DNA of 64,000 nt from Stomorhina lunata (GCA_933228675.1 OW121740.1:35446292-35510291), one strand, 5' to 3'; counted from the stretch's first letter, positions 1-11,810 are shown. The notes: a model not told the origin generated them from the sequence alone. Program-made: numbers and translations.

Positions 1-662
1 AAAATTCTTTTTTTTATAAAAAATTTTATAACAAAGATTTTTCTATAAAAATTTCGTAACGAAAATTATTATACAAAAATTTCATAACGAAAATTTTTCT
101 ATAAAAATTTTGCATCAAAAATTTTTCTATAAAAATTTCGTAACGAAAATTTTTCTATAAAAATTTTATAACGAAAATTTTTCTATAAACATTTTATAAC
201 GAAAATTTCATAACTAAAATTTTTTTACAAAAATTTCATAATGAAAATTTTTCTATAAAAATTTCGTAACGATAATTTTTTTATAAAAATTTCATAACGA
301 ACATTTTTCTATAAAAATTTCATAATTAAAATTTTTTTACAAAAATTTCATGACGAAAATTTTTCTATAAAAATTTTATAACGAAAATGTTTCTACTAAA
401 ATTTAATAATAAAAATTTTTCTATAAAAATTTTATAATGAAAATTTTTTTTACAAAAATTTTATAACAAAAATTTTTCTATAAAAATTGTATAACAAAAA
501 TTTTCGTTATGAAATTTTTATAGAAAAATTTCAGTAATGAAAATTTTTCTATAAAAATTTCATAACAAACATTTTTCTATAAAAATTTCATGACTAAAAT
601 TTTTTACAAAAATTTTATGACGAAAATTTTTCTATAAAAATTTTATAACGAAAATGTTTCTA
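1..662. repeat. A/T-rich tandem array, ~28-bp unit
   Basis: Head-to-tail degenerate copies of a ~28-bp unit of the type ATAAAAATTTTATAACG followed by AAAATTTTTCT. Variants differ mainly at the ACG (ATC, ACA, ACT) and by 1-2 bp length changes. Around 497-530 one stretch runs in the opposite orientation (TTTTCGTTATGAAATTTTT). Each unit holds two short A/T palindromes. The array is cut off by the window start, and the same family recurs at 1195-2884 and in introns of the genes downstream. Every frame has stops; I see no coding content. Confidence 0.9.
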
Positions 663-851
663 CTGTGCCACTTCATATGTTTGAAACGTTGCACCTTATA
701 ATTTATTTATACAATTCCTATTTTTAAATCGAAAAAAAGGAGTTGTATAAATAAATTATAAGCAGAAAAGTTTTCAACAGTTGAAGTGGTACAGTGGAAG
801 TGTCTGCGGTTAGCAGTCCGTGAGACTTCGGTTCGAATCCGGCCGACTCAA
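663..851 (+). repeat. Fold-back plus tRNA-like repeat unit, copy 1
   Basis: A ~57-bp inverted repeat (left arm from 663, right arm ending at 794) with a short spacer. The arms share CTGTNCCACTTCA at the outside and CTTATAATTTATTTATACAA inside. The right arm runs straight into a tRNA-like segment (about 782-851) with a good RNA polymerase III B box, GGTTCGAATCC, at 830-840. An almost identical copy lies at 2885-3073 and a diverged relative on the minus strand at 17436-17560. It resembles a tRNA-derived SINE module joined to a hairpin. It is not a plausible functional tRNA gene because no closed acceptor stem is evident. Confidence 0.7.
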
Positions 852-867
852 AAAATTATTTTTTATA

Positions 868-1194
868 CCCACCATCAAAAAGAATGGGGGGTATATTGAG
901 ATTGTCATTCCGTTTGTAATTTCCTTAATATTGGTTCATTATTGGTTTATAACGCATAATTTTTATTTTCCAAGGACCATCTAGTGAAACTGCGGGTACG
1001 CAAAATGCGAAGCACAGTGTAAGATTAAGCCATTCTAGGAAGACAGAATTAAATATCTTTAAAAAATGAATTTTGGTACAAGTTGTCACTAGGCCAATAT
1101 GTACCATTGTCAAAAAAAAAAAAATGGCCGACATTGGACCACTGCCACGCCCACATCTCATTTTTGGATAATCAAAAAGTAAAAAAGCAGTGAG
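868..1194. repeat. Truncated head of dispersed repeat H1, then unassigned sequence
   Basis: 868-945 repeats the start of the H1 family (TATACCCACCATC, then a stretch ending GTAATTTCCTTAATATTGG). It then breaks off into about 250 bp I cannot assign. No open frame here looks real. Confidence 0.6.
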
Positions 1195-1411
1195 AATAAA
1201 ATTTTTCTATAAATATTTCATATCGCAATTTTTTTTTTTTATCAAAATTTTATACCTTAAAATTTTCTATAAAAATTTAATTACGAAAACTTTTCTATAA
1301 AAATTTTATGACGAAAATTTTTCTTTAAAAATTTATATCCGAAAATTTTTCTATAAAAATTTTATTCGAAAATTTTTCTATAAAAATTTTATATAGAAAC
1401 TTTTACATTAA

Positions 1412-1552
1412 CCCCTAGCGACACGATTTAATTTCGAAGAAACATTTTAATTTACATTTAATTTACTAAATATGCGGCGGGCATAGCCCGTCAATTTCGA
1501 ATTTGGCACAGAAAATGTTTGCGGGCGACACTCGTCATTTCTCCTTAAGGGG
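1412..1552. mobile_element. 141-bp piggyBac-like MITE, copy 1
   Basis: A 141-bp element flanked on both sides by TTAA (1408-1411 and 1553-1556), starting CCCCT and ending AAGGGG. TTAA target duplication with CCC...GGG ends is the signature of piggyBac-type non-autonomous elements. It has no coding capacity. The interior (GCGGCGGGCATAGCCCG) is much more G+C-rich than the surrounding array. The assignment is inferred from the ends only. Confidence 0.5.
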
Positions 1553-1909
1553 TTAACAAATTTTCTAAAAAAAATTTATATCGAAAATTCTTTTTTTATA
1601 AAAAATTTTATAACAAAAATTTTTCTATAAAAATTTCGTAACGAAAATTATTATACAAAAATTTCATAACGAAAATTTTTCTATAAAAATTTTGTATCAA
1701 AAATTTTTCTATAAAAATTTCGTAACGAAAATTTTTCTATAAAAATTTTATAACGAAAATTTTTCTATAAAAATTTTATAACGAAAATTTTTCTATAAAA
1801 ATTTCGTAACGATAATTTTTTAATAAAAATTTCATAACGAACATTTTTCTATAAAAATTTTATTCGAAAATTTTTCTATAAAAATTTTATATAGAAACTT
1901 TTACATTAA

Positions 1910-2050
1910 CCCCTAGCGACACGATTTAATTTCGAAGAAACATTTTAATTTACACTTAATTTACTAAATATGCGGCGGGCATAGCCCGTCAATTTCGAAT
2001 TTGGCATAGAAAATGTTTGCGGGCGACACTCGTCATTTCTCCTTAAGGAG
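1910..2050. mobile_element. 141-bp piggyBac-like MITE, copy 2
   Basis: Second copy, almost identical to 1412-1552, with TTAA at 1906-1909 and 2051-2054. The right end reads AAGGAG, not AAGGGG. The array on both sides also matches copy 1, so this copy arose by segmental duplication, not a second insertion. Confidence 0.5.
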
Positions 2051-2884
2051 TTAACAAATTTTCTAAAAAAATTTTATATCGAAAATTCTTTTTTTTATAA
2101 AAAATTTTATAACAAAGATTTTTCTATAAAAATTTCATAACGAAAATTATTATACAAAAATTTCATAACGAAAATTTTTCTATAAAAATTTTGTATCAAA
2201 AATTTTTCTATAAAAATTTCGTAACGAAAATTTTTCTATAAAAATTTTGTATCAAAAATTTTTCTATAAAAATTTCGTAACGAAAATTTTTCTATAAAAA
2301 TTTTATAACGAAAATTTTTTTATAAAAATTTTATAACGAAAATTTCATAACTAAAATTTTTTTACAAAAATTTCATAACTAAAATTTTTTTACAAAAATT
2401 TCATAACGAAAATTTTTCTATAAAAATTTCGTAACGATAATTTTTTTATAAAAATTTCATAACGAACATTTTTCTATAAAAATTTCATAACTAAAATTTT
2501 TTTACAAAAATTTTATGACGAAAATTTTTCTATAAAAATTTTATAACGAAAATATTTCTACTAAAATTTTATAATAAAAATTTTTCTATAAAAATTTTAT
2601 AATGAAATTTTTTTTTACAAAAATTTTATAACAAAAATTTTTCTATAAAAATTGTATAACAAAAATTTTCGTTATGAAATTTTTATAGAAAAATTTCAGT
2701 AATGAAAATTTTTCTGTAAAAATTTCGTAACGATAATTTTTCTATAAAAATTTCATAACGAACATTTTTCTATAAAAATTTTATAACTAAAATTTTTTTA
2801 CAAAAATTTCATAACTAAAATTTTTTTACAAAAATTTCATGACGAAAATTTTTCTATAAAAATTTTATAACGAAAATGTTTCTA

Positions 2885-3073
2885 CTGTGCCACTTCATAT
2901 GTTTGAAACGTTGCACCTTATAATTTATTTATACAATTCCTATTTTTAAATCGAAAAAAAGGAGTTGTATAAATAAATTATAAGCAGAAAAGTTTTCAAC
3001 AGTTGAAGTGGTACAGAGGAAGTGTCTGCGGTTAGCAGTCCATGAGACTTCGGTTCGAATCCGGCCGACTCAA
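2885..3073 (+). repeat. Fold-back plus tRNA-like repeat unit, copy 2
   Basis: Near-identical to 663-851: inverted repeat 2885-3016 followed by the tRNA-like part with B box GGTTCGAATCC at 3052-3062. Both copies are followed at the same distance by the head of an H1 repeat (TATACCCACCATC), so copy 2, its H1 neighbour and the preceding array were duplicated together. Confidence 0.7.
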
Positions 3074-3085
3074 AAAATTATTTTT

Positions 3086-4923
3086 TATACCCACCATCAA
3101 AAAGAATGGGGGGTATATTGAGATTGTCATTCCGTTTGTAATTTCCTTAATATCAAAATCAAAAACGATATATATTCTGAATCCTTATGAAATTCTAAGA
3201 CGATTGAGCTATGTCCGTCTGTCTGTCTGTCTGTTGAAATCACGATAACGTCTAAACGAAAAGAGCTACCTAACTGAAACTTAGCAAAAACATTCTTTAT
3301 CTATGAGAAAATTTTGGTATTGAAATTGGGCAAAATCGGTTAGCATTTGGCCATAGCTCCCGTATAACCTCGTCTAGGCTAATCGCTTATTTGCTAATAA
3401 ATGACAAATTATGACAGTTATGATGACAAAATTTGGTATCTATCTAGTTTTAGATAAGCACTAGGCAGCATATAAAATTTCATCGAAATCGGTTCACATT
3501 TAGCCATAGCTCCCATACAAAAAACTTACGAAAACAGGCTAAATTTCACCCAAAATACACTTAAATGCCAATAAATCTAAAAGTATAACAGATATAACCA
3601 CTAAATTTGGCACAAGAAAGTCTTATATCAATGCCAGCCAGTGTGTAAAATTTTGTCACAATCGGTCACTATTTGACCTAGCTCCCATATAAAAAACTTA
3701 CGAAAACACAAAAATTCAAAAAGAAAAGGGGATTTATGTCCGTCTGTCCGTCAGATAAAATCGTGATAGCTCCTTAACTATAAGAGCTAGTAAGACTAAA
3801 TTAAGCACAAGGAAGTCTTATGTCAATGCCAGCCAGTGTGCAAAATTTCGTCACAATCGGTCACCATTTGACCATAGCTCCCATATAAAAAACTTATGGA
3901 AACACAAAAAAACATAAAGAAAAGGTTGTTTATGTCCGTCTGTCCGTCAGATAAAAGCACGATAGCGCCTTAACGAAAAGAGCTAGAGGGACGAAATTTT
4001 ACAAAAGTATTTTGGATATCTTGAAAAAGATGTGTGTTGAAAATGGAAAAAATCGGTTCAAATTTAGTTAGAGCTCCCATATAACCCCGCCCCGGGAAAC
4101 ACATTAATGCTGATAAATTGAATACAATTGTAATAGCTATGACGATTAAATTTAAAATAGGGAAGTTTTATGCAATTTTTGATCAGTTTATCAAATTTTA
4201 TAGGAATCAGTCCATATTTGACTTTAGCTTTCATGTGAAAAACACTCACGGAAACCAAAAATTTTAGCAAAGGCCAGTTAAAAGCTATTAAATTAGAAAC
4301 TATGATAGCTATGGTCACTAAATTTTGCAAGAATAAGCTCTCTATATATACCAGCCAGTGTGTAAAATTTTGTTACAATCGGTCAACATTTGGCTATAAT
4401 TCTTATATATATAACATGCCCTTGTTTATATCTACAATCAAAAAGATTTGGAGGTACATTCATTATATTAAGATTGCACCTATGAAATTATATAGGCATC
4501 AATCAATGTTCAGCCCAGACTTTATATATGATGAATGCATTAGGAACTCATAACGAAATATATGGACCTGTCGTATTACTATTAACGTGTTTAGCCTAAC
4601 TACATATTAATCACAACGAAAAGTATTTAACAACTTATTAATGTAAAACTATACCTGGTAATGAGACCGAATTTTGATCAAAGTAAATACTGGGGAAACC
4701 ACTAAAATATTTTTGAATGTTGAACTATAAAGCTACGGAAACCTAACTTAGTCCAAAGGTTTTACCAACAATACCAAATAGCTTAGCGATTTTTCCAGTT
4801 TTGGTGCAGATTTTGAATTAGCTGCACCCTTGTAGATATATGAGATATGTTTCTAAATTTAACACAATTTGATGGTGGGTATATAAGATTCGGCACAGCC
4901 GAATATAACACTCTTACTTGTTT
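3086..4923 (+). repeat. Dispersed repeat H1, near-complete copy
   Basis: A ~1.84-kb element. It opens with TATACCCACCATC (3086-3098) and closes with the inverted copy GATGGTGGGTATA (4871-4883), a small hairpin ATTCGGCACAGCCGAAT, and the tail ACACTCTTACTTGTT. The body is built of imperfect ~100-bp modules around phrases such as GACCATAGCTCCCATA, AAAAAACTTACGGAAACA and TCCGTCTGTCCGTCAGATAA. Other copies lie at 12926-16391 (with insertions), 45470-47055 (minus strand) and, in part, 22220-22890 and 60460-61740. No protein is encoded. This copy supplies the unoccupied sites that define two insertions in the 12.9-16.4 kb copy. Confidence 0.85.
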
Positions 4924-7900
4924 ATTTTTATTTGAAACAGACGTTTATTTCTAGCTACAAAATGTTAACTTCAAGTTAACGGATAGATATCTAACTTTAA
5001 GTTAGTTAAGAGTAATGCAGAGTCGGACATTTGACTACTTCCTAGGACATCGCCATGTTAAAATAGTTAGTAAATTATATAGAGAAGTAATCCAAGTGTC
5101 AGTTACAACTACTTGAGAAATAGTTAACTTTAAGTAAATGTAAAGTTAACTGAATGTCCGACAGGGACGTGTTGAAAAAACAAAGTCACTTCCATTTTTT
5201 GTAGCGTCCGTCACAGCACTTTAAAAGCGAATATCTTTTTCCTCCAAAAGAAGTATGTAAATTAACAAACGCCATTCGATAGCACAATTGATGGGCTAAT
5301 ATTCCCTGAAATCTGTGCAAAGCTATCTAGTGTAGAACGACAATGGGATACATTTAAGTACAACAAAATCCGTTACGCAGAATTTGCCCATATCCATTTG
5401 TTCACGGCTCCTTAAAGTATACAAAGAAATAATTTGTACTTATAGGGGATTCAATGTAGATTTATCATTAAATTTATTTCTTAGTTCTTTTTTACGAAAC
5501 TTATTAGCATTCAAACAAAAAAAAATATCAATAATATTGAGAATCGATTGCTAAAATCTGTCAGCTGGGGCCTAATTCCGGCACTTAGATCTTGTTTTTT
5601 ATTAAGCGAAAATTATAGCTTAAATTCAGCTTTTAAATTTTGTATAATTACACGTTTTCTAACGTTCATGGCTAAAATTAGCAAAATTTTGTATTAAAGC
5701 TTGTTGCATACTTTTAGGAGATTCAATTTAGATTTTATCACAATTAAACTATTTTTAGTTTTTCAAATGAAATATATGAGCGTCCTAAATAAATTAATTA
5801 ACTAATTACAGATAATTAAATAATTAGCATAATTTAATTTTTTTTAAAAACCAACAATATTATTGTAATATACTCTTTATATAGAGATAATAAAATTTCT
5901 CAAATACACTCATAAAAAAAATCCAAAATCCAAACACAAACACATTGTCATTATAAGGTAGTATGTGCGTATGTATGTTTTGATCTGTGTGAGTAAATTT
6001 TCATAGGTTTATAGTCTAATATTAACAGGATTTTTCCATTGTTCCATCTTCATCTCACACAGAGAAAAATTTGTAAATTTAAAAGGGGTGAGAGTGAAAG
6101 GGTCGGGTCCTTAATGTTGTAGTTGTAGCAATTGATGTCCTCGTTATAACAATATAAATTTCTGGCTCTGGTCATAGCATATCCTTTTTAATGATAATGA
6201 TGTTATCACATTATAGTCAACAGCAGCAACAACATCAGAGAAATATTGTCGATATGTTTGGATTTGTGTATGTATGGATGTATTCCTTTGGCTTAAATAT
6301 TGAGAGCAACAATTTTGTATATGTATGTTTGTATATTTGAATGTATGAGTTTACGAAAAAAAGTTTAATTTTGTTTTTATTTATTCTTTTCTTTTTTTTT
6401 TTTTGGTTATTTTTTGTACACCCACCCTTAATAAAGGATGATTCTTTTAAGGATATATGAAAAGCAGACAGTGAGGCAGCAGCAGCAGACAGATCCAGAC
6501 TGCACTTGTTTCATATGATGTTGCTGAGGGTGATGGTGATGGTGTTAATAGTGATGATGATGATAAAAATGATGATGATGATGACGACTTTGCCTTTTTA
6601 ACAATGAGCACGATTTTTAATCGTTTCAGTTATAAAAGTTATAAGCTCGTGTTAACATGTTTAATGTTTCCGCAAATAAATCGTAACGATAAAATAAAAT
6701 TATTACTATAACGGTACAATTGTTAGATACTCTCTTTGTATTTAAAAAAAAAAAATAATTTTAAAAGCCGTCGGTAACTGAAAATAACTTATTTTTATAT
6801 ACGTACAAATAAAAACCTTAAGAAATTTATAAGAGTGATATAAAGTAAAACATATTTTTTGAATTAAGTTTTAAATAATAAAGTGCAATATTTAATTGTC
6901 TTCTATACACAAAACAAATAACTAAATTGGATTACCAAAATACTGGAATTATTGGATAACATTTTATTCTCTTGAAGGTTTGTATTGTAAAATATGTAAT
7001 TATTTACTCCCTAATTCATAAACGAATTTTAAAGTTATGAAATTATTAAAGGAATTTTGTATGAAAAACTGTATTTATTTATTATTTTTCGTTTATGAAT
7101 TTATATTTTAAGAAATTATAGAATATGACAAAACAAAGTTTAAATAAAATTTTCATAATCCTAAAAGTCTGCAACAAAATTTTCTGAAAATCACCATTAA
7201 TTCGATTTAACTAGGTTTCAAAATCTGGGGCCAAATTACCGCATTCGATATCGATCGAAAACTCAGACTTTTAAGCAAATATTGTAAAGTATAATTTAGG
7301 GATGTTAAAAGTTACTTCGATGCAAAAAGTTTATTGAAATTTGGTATCCAATTTGATTCGTTTTTACAAACACATATTTCAATTAAAACTCATTTACAAT
7401 TGGTCATCTTTTGGCAAATAACTACAAAAAAATATAGTAAACTGTGCATCTTTTAAATAATTTTGATTGTCCTTAAAGTATGCTACACAAATGTTTTGAA
7501 AATATCTAAAATTTCGATGCGGTAATTCGGGCCCCGCTGTCGATTTGAATCGAAATTACGTACTGATTTTTGGTAAAAATAATTATATTGCAAACTTTTA
7601 GGAAGTTTTGAATAAATTATATTTTGTATTTATTAAAACTACGTGTCCTAAAATTTTCAAATAACGTATTAATTAAATATTATTGTTCGAATATGTATGA
7701 ATTAAGCAAATATTCCCGCAAAGCATTATATTTAATTTATTTTTTCAAAAATTATAGAATTTGACAAAACAAAAGCGTTTGAATAAAATTTTCATCATCC
7801 TGAAAGTCTGCAACAAAATTTTCTGTAAATCTCCATTAGGGTGACAGGAAAAATTTGTTTCTTTGATTTCAAATTATTATGACACTAGGTCTAAAATATT

Positions 7901-8270
7901 AGTTGTGAGAATTTGAGCCAAATCGGACAACATTCTACGGGCGCGCATCGGTTCCAAAGTTTAAGAGCCCATTTGTATGGCGAAAAATTGGTTATTTGTT
8001 TTTTATTTTTGAGAAATTTCAACCAAAAATAAACAATTTTTACAAGAAAAAATAATATAATGTTAAAGAAAACTAACACAGCTTTATTTCAAATAGTCAA
8101 AAAACCCATGAAGTAATTTTGGAGTTATTCCATTTTTCTCCTAAAAATTCATGTCCTTGAACGCTCCTAAGGATATGCACCAAAAACTTTATGTTGTAAA
8201 TAAAGAAATTTAAAAATTAGACATAATTTATCATTAAATGACTCATTAGCATTGAATAGTTCGGTTTTGC
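4924..8270. other. Intergenic sequence without recognisable genes
   Basis: A+T-rich sequence with no convincing open frame. 4960-5166 holds several short GTTAACTT/AAGTTAAC motifs and a GTCGGACATTTGAC stretch facing GAATGTCCGAC, perhaps a decayed short inverted-repeat element. A ~100-bp direct repeat occurs at about 7100-7210 and 7740-7845 (shared AAAGTCTGCAACAAAATTTT). 5940-6600 looks like ordinary single-copy fly intergenic DNA and could carry regulatory sites, but nothing specific can be named. Confidence 0.5.
6525..6595. repeat. GAT-type trinucleotide microsatellite
   Basis: An impure run of (GAT)/(GGT) triplets, with GATGATGATGATGACGAC at its 3' end, just after a short CAG-rich stretch (6476-6492). 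Simple sequence; not in an open frame of note. Confidence 0.8.
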
Positions 8271-8274
8271 TTAA

Positions 8275-8819
8275 AGTTAGAAACACAATTGGGACGAATG
8301 ACTGATTTCGTCCAGCACGACGAATTCGGATTTAAAAATTCGTCTTGTAAATTCGTCCATTGAACACATTTGGGACGAATAAACGTTGTTGACGCCATTT
8401 TTGTTGTTTTTATATTTGCACAAAATTACTTACACTTTCGGACATATCGAGCACTCACAACATTTGCAATTTTTTTTTATTTTATTCTTATATTATTACA
8501 CAAGATTATAACATTTAAATAATTTTATTTGAAATAAATATTTTTTGTTTACATTTTAAAAGGTTACCATATTTAACAAGAACACATATAATTTCTAATA
8601 TTTTACATCAGAAATAGAAATACAGCCACTCTAATCCAGTTTAGTCGTCGTTCGTCTGCGTATGAAATAGAAATAAACCTATCGCACTGTTCGATACGCA
8701 CGACGAATTTCGTCGTACGCATCAATTGTGAGCACACTCATATAAGCCCATATGTTCTATTTCTAATGACGAATATTCGTTCCGAAAAATTGGTCGTTCG
8801 CTCCAATTGTGTTTCATAC
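8275..8819. mobile_element. ~545-bp inverted-repeat transposon (MITE)
   Basis: Terminal inverted repeats of about 25-30 bp share GAAACACAATTGG followed by CGAA. The left end is at about 8275 and the right end at about 8819, with TTAA at 8271-8274 and 8820-8823. The interior has further facing motifs (GCACGACGAATT against ATTTCGTCGTACGC). No transposase. The exact end base and the TTAA duplication are uncertain. Sequence flanking both sides (7905-8000 and 8935-9030) also contains a matching inverted pair around GAGCCAAATCGGACAAC, so an older inverted structure encloses it. Confidence 0.6.
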
Positions 8820-8823
8820 TTAA

Positions 8824-9925
8824 TAAATATATTCTAATTTACTTAGTTCTTTCCATGTTGGAAAATGGTACATTTTTCTCAGGTCGGTTTCAAAAATAAT
8901 TTTTTAATTTTTCGAAAAATTTGTTCAACAAATATTACAAATTTGAAATTTTTCAAAAATAAAAAAATAACCTATTTTTCATCATACAAATGGGCTCTAC
9001 GTTGTCCGATTTGGCTCAAATTTTCAGAACTTAACTTTTAGACCTATTGTTACAATATTCCGTTGAAAAAGTTACAAAATTCGAAAACGCTTTTTTTCAT
9101 ACAAAAACGTGTCATCTAATAACTTATAACATATATATCTAATAAGATATGTATTCTGTGGTAACAAGCCACAGATGGTAAAATGGTAGCGGTAAAAAAT
9201 TAAAATCTAGCATATTTTTGTGTAAAATTGTCTTTGTAAGTAGTCAAGGACATGAAATTCCCGAAAAAAGCGTTATAACTCTAAAACCATTTCAGCAAAT
9301 CAAAAGAAAACTTGTTAAGTCTACATTTTAAATCATTGCTCACTTTTTAGTACAAGTTAATTTGAATAGCTTTAATCTGGCAAACCCCGAAAAAGGGCCC
9401 GTTTTCCCCCTTGAAAGCGCATTTTTTAACTTTAGGGCCTGGGCGATTTGCCTCAAATATTCAGGATAAATGTTTCTCGCCAAATGACACAATAATCCGA
9501 CCGGCACAACATGAAATTAAAAACAAAAGTTAAAAAAGCCACCCTTACGTGCAGTTTGAATAGCAAGAATCTATCAAATGAGCTACGAATTGCACTTTCA
9601 TTGATATTCAGCCTCGAGTGACTACAACGACAAAATCATCTAATAGATTAGAGTATCCCGGATAAAAAAAATCTAATATTTTGGTTTTAATAAAACTGTT
9701 AATAAATATTATTTTTTACGTACGCTGATTTTTTTTTTTATTAGATAAGACAGTGTAGAAGGTTAACTATACTGACCTTTACCTTAAACTTTGGCGTCAA
9801 GTCGGCAAGGGTTAACGTTATCTGACCACAATAATATTTCATATTTCGACTATTGGGATGAAAAGAAAAAAAAATTGGAAGATATTCGTATCTCAATTCG
9901 AAAAAAAATCCCCATGCAAGCGTTG
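8824..9925. other. Repeat-like intergenic sequence
   Basis: The first part mirrors 7810-8160 on the opposite strand (for example AATGGGCTCTACGTTGTCCG). 9300-9740 has no recognisable content. No gene seen. Confidence 0.5.
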
Positions 9926-10290
9926 GACATTCTAGTGTAGGCACTTTCAATTATCTGGGAAGTTTGGTACCTATAAAAGTTGACGACGAAACGCATATTA
10001 ATAAGGCAAAATTTGCATAGTCCAGTCCAAACTGTTTTACGGTTGCAAAACTTGGAAACGCACAAATGCCATCTTACGGCAAATAATTATTTAATATATC
10101 TACTAAATAAACCAAATCCCAGCTTCTTTAGAGGTATGTAAACGAAAATAACGGTATATAGGCAATTCACTTCGATGAAATCCACAAGGAAGAGGTCATG
10201 GTTTTGGTGTACCTACTCGAACATGTCCTAACAACTCGCAATAGAGTCCGATTTAAAAGGATGGTTGGGGACTTATGCTCCATTGGGAGA
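9926..10290 (+). pseudogene. Degenerate non-LTR reverse transcriptase 3' fragment
   Basis: Broken frames on the plus strand read FNYLGSLVP, then a YGCKTWK-like patch near 10035, then a patch near 10245 resembling the RFKRM region. This is the order seen at the C-terminus of RTE-like endonuclease/reverse transcriptases (compare the better-preserved copy at 18937-19772). Frameshifts and stops interrupt it. The family call is inferred from short matches only. Confidence 0.4.
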
Positions 10291-10539
10291 CAAAAATAAC
10301 AGAAGGTACTCGTACATAATACAAATATGTAGTACGATTTCAACAAAATTTCGTACACTGCCAAAGCTGATAATTTCAATAGGTTTGGTCCTAGTTTCAA
10401 AACAAATATCAATTGTAACCTGTTTTTTGATCACAAAATTTATATACATAATTCGATAAATCGACCGAGAAATTGATGACTCGATCATTTATAATGGTTT
10501 TATTAACTTTTGGAGTTCTACTTTTTTAATAAGTAAGGA

Positions 10540-11165
10540 ATGACAAATTTTTTTGACAATATCGTCAAACGCCCTATACAGATTGTTGCTTTTCGTGTCG
10601 GTAATACCTTAACTCGATTTATATCGAGCTTCCTTAGAGATCGAACTATAAGAGTTATTGTAGATGGGATCTTATCAAGCGAGTTCAAGATCAATTCAGG
10701 AGTACCACAAGGCTCTGCTCTTTCTCCTACCCTATTTCTTATATTCCTTTAAGACCTCCTATGTCAAACTTTCAATTATATCTATTCTTTTGCAGATGAC
10801 AGTTACATTTTCCATTCGTATTCGTTTAATCTTAGATCGGATCTTCTACAGATTGTGGCTATGAGACAAATCATGAATGAATTATTAAATCGCGATCTCG
10901 AAACCGTTTCCAAATGGGGTCGTATGAATAAAGTCGACTTTAATGCACGCAAGACTCAGTGTTGTATGCTTATGCATAAATACACGTTACTTCATATGTA
11001 TCCATGAATGGTGTAAGTATTCAGGAATTAGATGGTCTTGATGCTTGGGCATAAGAGTTCAATGTGATGTCCGTTGGACTAAGCACATCTTTCAAGTGTC
11101 GAAAGAAGCATTCAAGTGCCTAGATTTTCAAACACGGTGTAAGAGATGCTTCACTCCAACTGTTG
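10540..11165 (+). pseudogene. Degenerate non-LTR retrotransposon reverse transcriptase fragment
   Basis: The plus-strand frame from 10540 reads through a finger/palm segment with the motif GVPQGSALSPTLF (RT motif B). After a frameshift near 10750 comes FADDS (the catalytic YxDD-type box) near 10793. After further breaks come a thumb-like stretch (KWGRMNKVDFNARKTQ) and GIRVQCDVRWTKHI. The order and spacing are those of Jockey-group non-LTR elements. There is no endonuclease domain, and the fragment is cut at about 11,170 by another repeat. Dead. Confidence 0.75.
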
Positions 11166-11169
11166 TAAC

Positions 11170-11810
11170 TAAAAAACAAGTAAGAAAGTGCTATATTCGG
11201 TCAGGCCCTACTATGCGATACCCTTCACCACTAGGGTGAAGTTGCCCTTTTTCCTGTATAAAGACAAATATTTGCTAAATTTTGCCATCATACAAACATT
11301 TTCTCAAATCGTATATATTTAAGCTGTTTCCGTCATTTGGACTTATACGAGAGCTAGGGTCAAATGTGAACCGATTTAAAATTACCATTATCTTGAGATT
11401 TACGAGTGTTTTAGTGATTTTGTATGGGTGCTATGGTCAAATGTATACCGATTTCAACGAAATTTGGTACAGTGATTTAGATTTACATAAGCAGTATCTG
11501 TTTTAAATTTCATGAAAAAATATTGATATATTCCGGTAAGTGGGACCTATGGGAGGTAAATAATGGACCGATTTTGACGAATTTCAATAGCCATGGTCCC
11601 ATTATCAAAAATCTTTAGAATTACGACCTGTACTTTGATTACAAGGTTTACATGGACATCATTAAATCGACTCAGAGAGTGATTCTAAGCCTATTTGTAT
11701 ACTAAAAGTTGGGTCTAAGACAAATATTTCTATGCGTTACATACATCAGCACAAGCTTGTAATACCCTTTCCACCTATGGTGGTGAACATTATAAAAATT
11801 ATGGCTTGAT
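11170..11810. repeat. Dispersed repeat H2, copy 1
   Basis: Starts AACAAGTAAGAAAGTGC and TATTCGGTCAGGCCC, with TACCCTTCACCACTAGGGTGAA close behind. It ends near 11,800 at TACCCTTTCCACCTATGGTGG. Related ends lie at 18,875, 24,945 and 61,960. The interior 11,400-11,800 is the reverse complement of 21,800-22,260, and this copy has the unoccupied site for the palindromic element at 21998-22126. Non-coding. Confidence 0.75.

Larger units (their letters stand above)
1195..2884. repeat. A/T-rich ~28-bp tandem array with higher-order structure
   Basis: Continuation of the array at 1-662. It contains two copies of a 141-bp non-array insert (1412-1552 and 1910-2050) exactly 498 bp apart, so a block of about 0.5 kb was duplicated as a unit. 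The block 2082-3120 parallels 1-890, with the two fold-back units 2222 bp apart. This is a higher-order repeat, not a simple array. Confidence 0.85.

Noticed and set aside
3042..3248. 68-codon ORF overlapping the tRNA-like unit and the H1 head
   Set aside because: Spans two unrelated repeats and has no recognisable product; not kept open in other copies of the H1 head.
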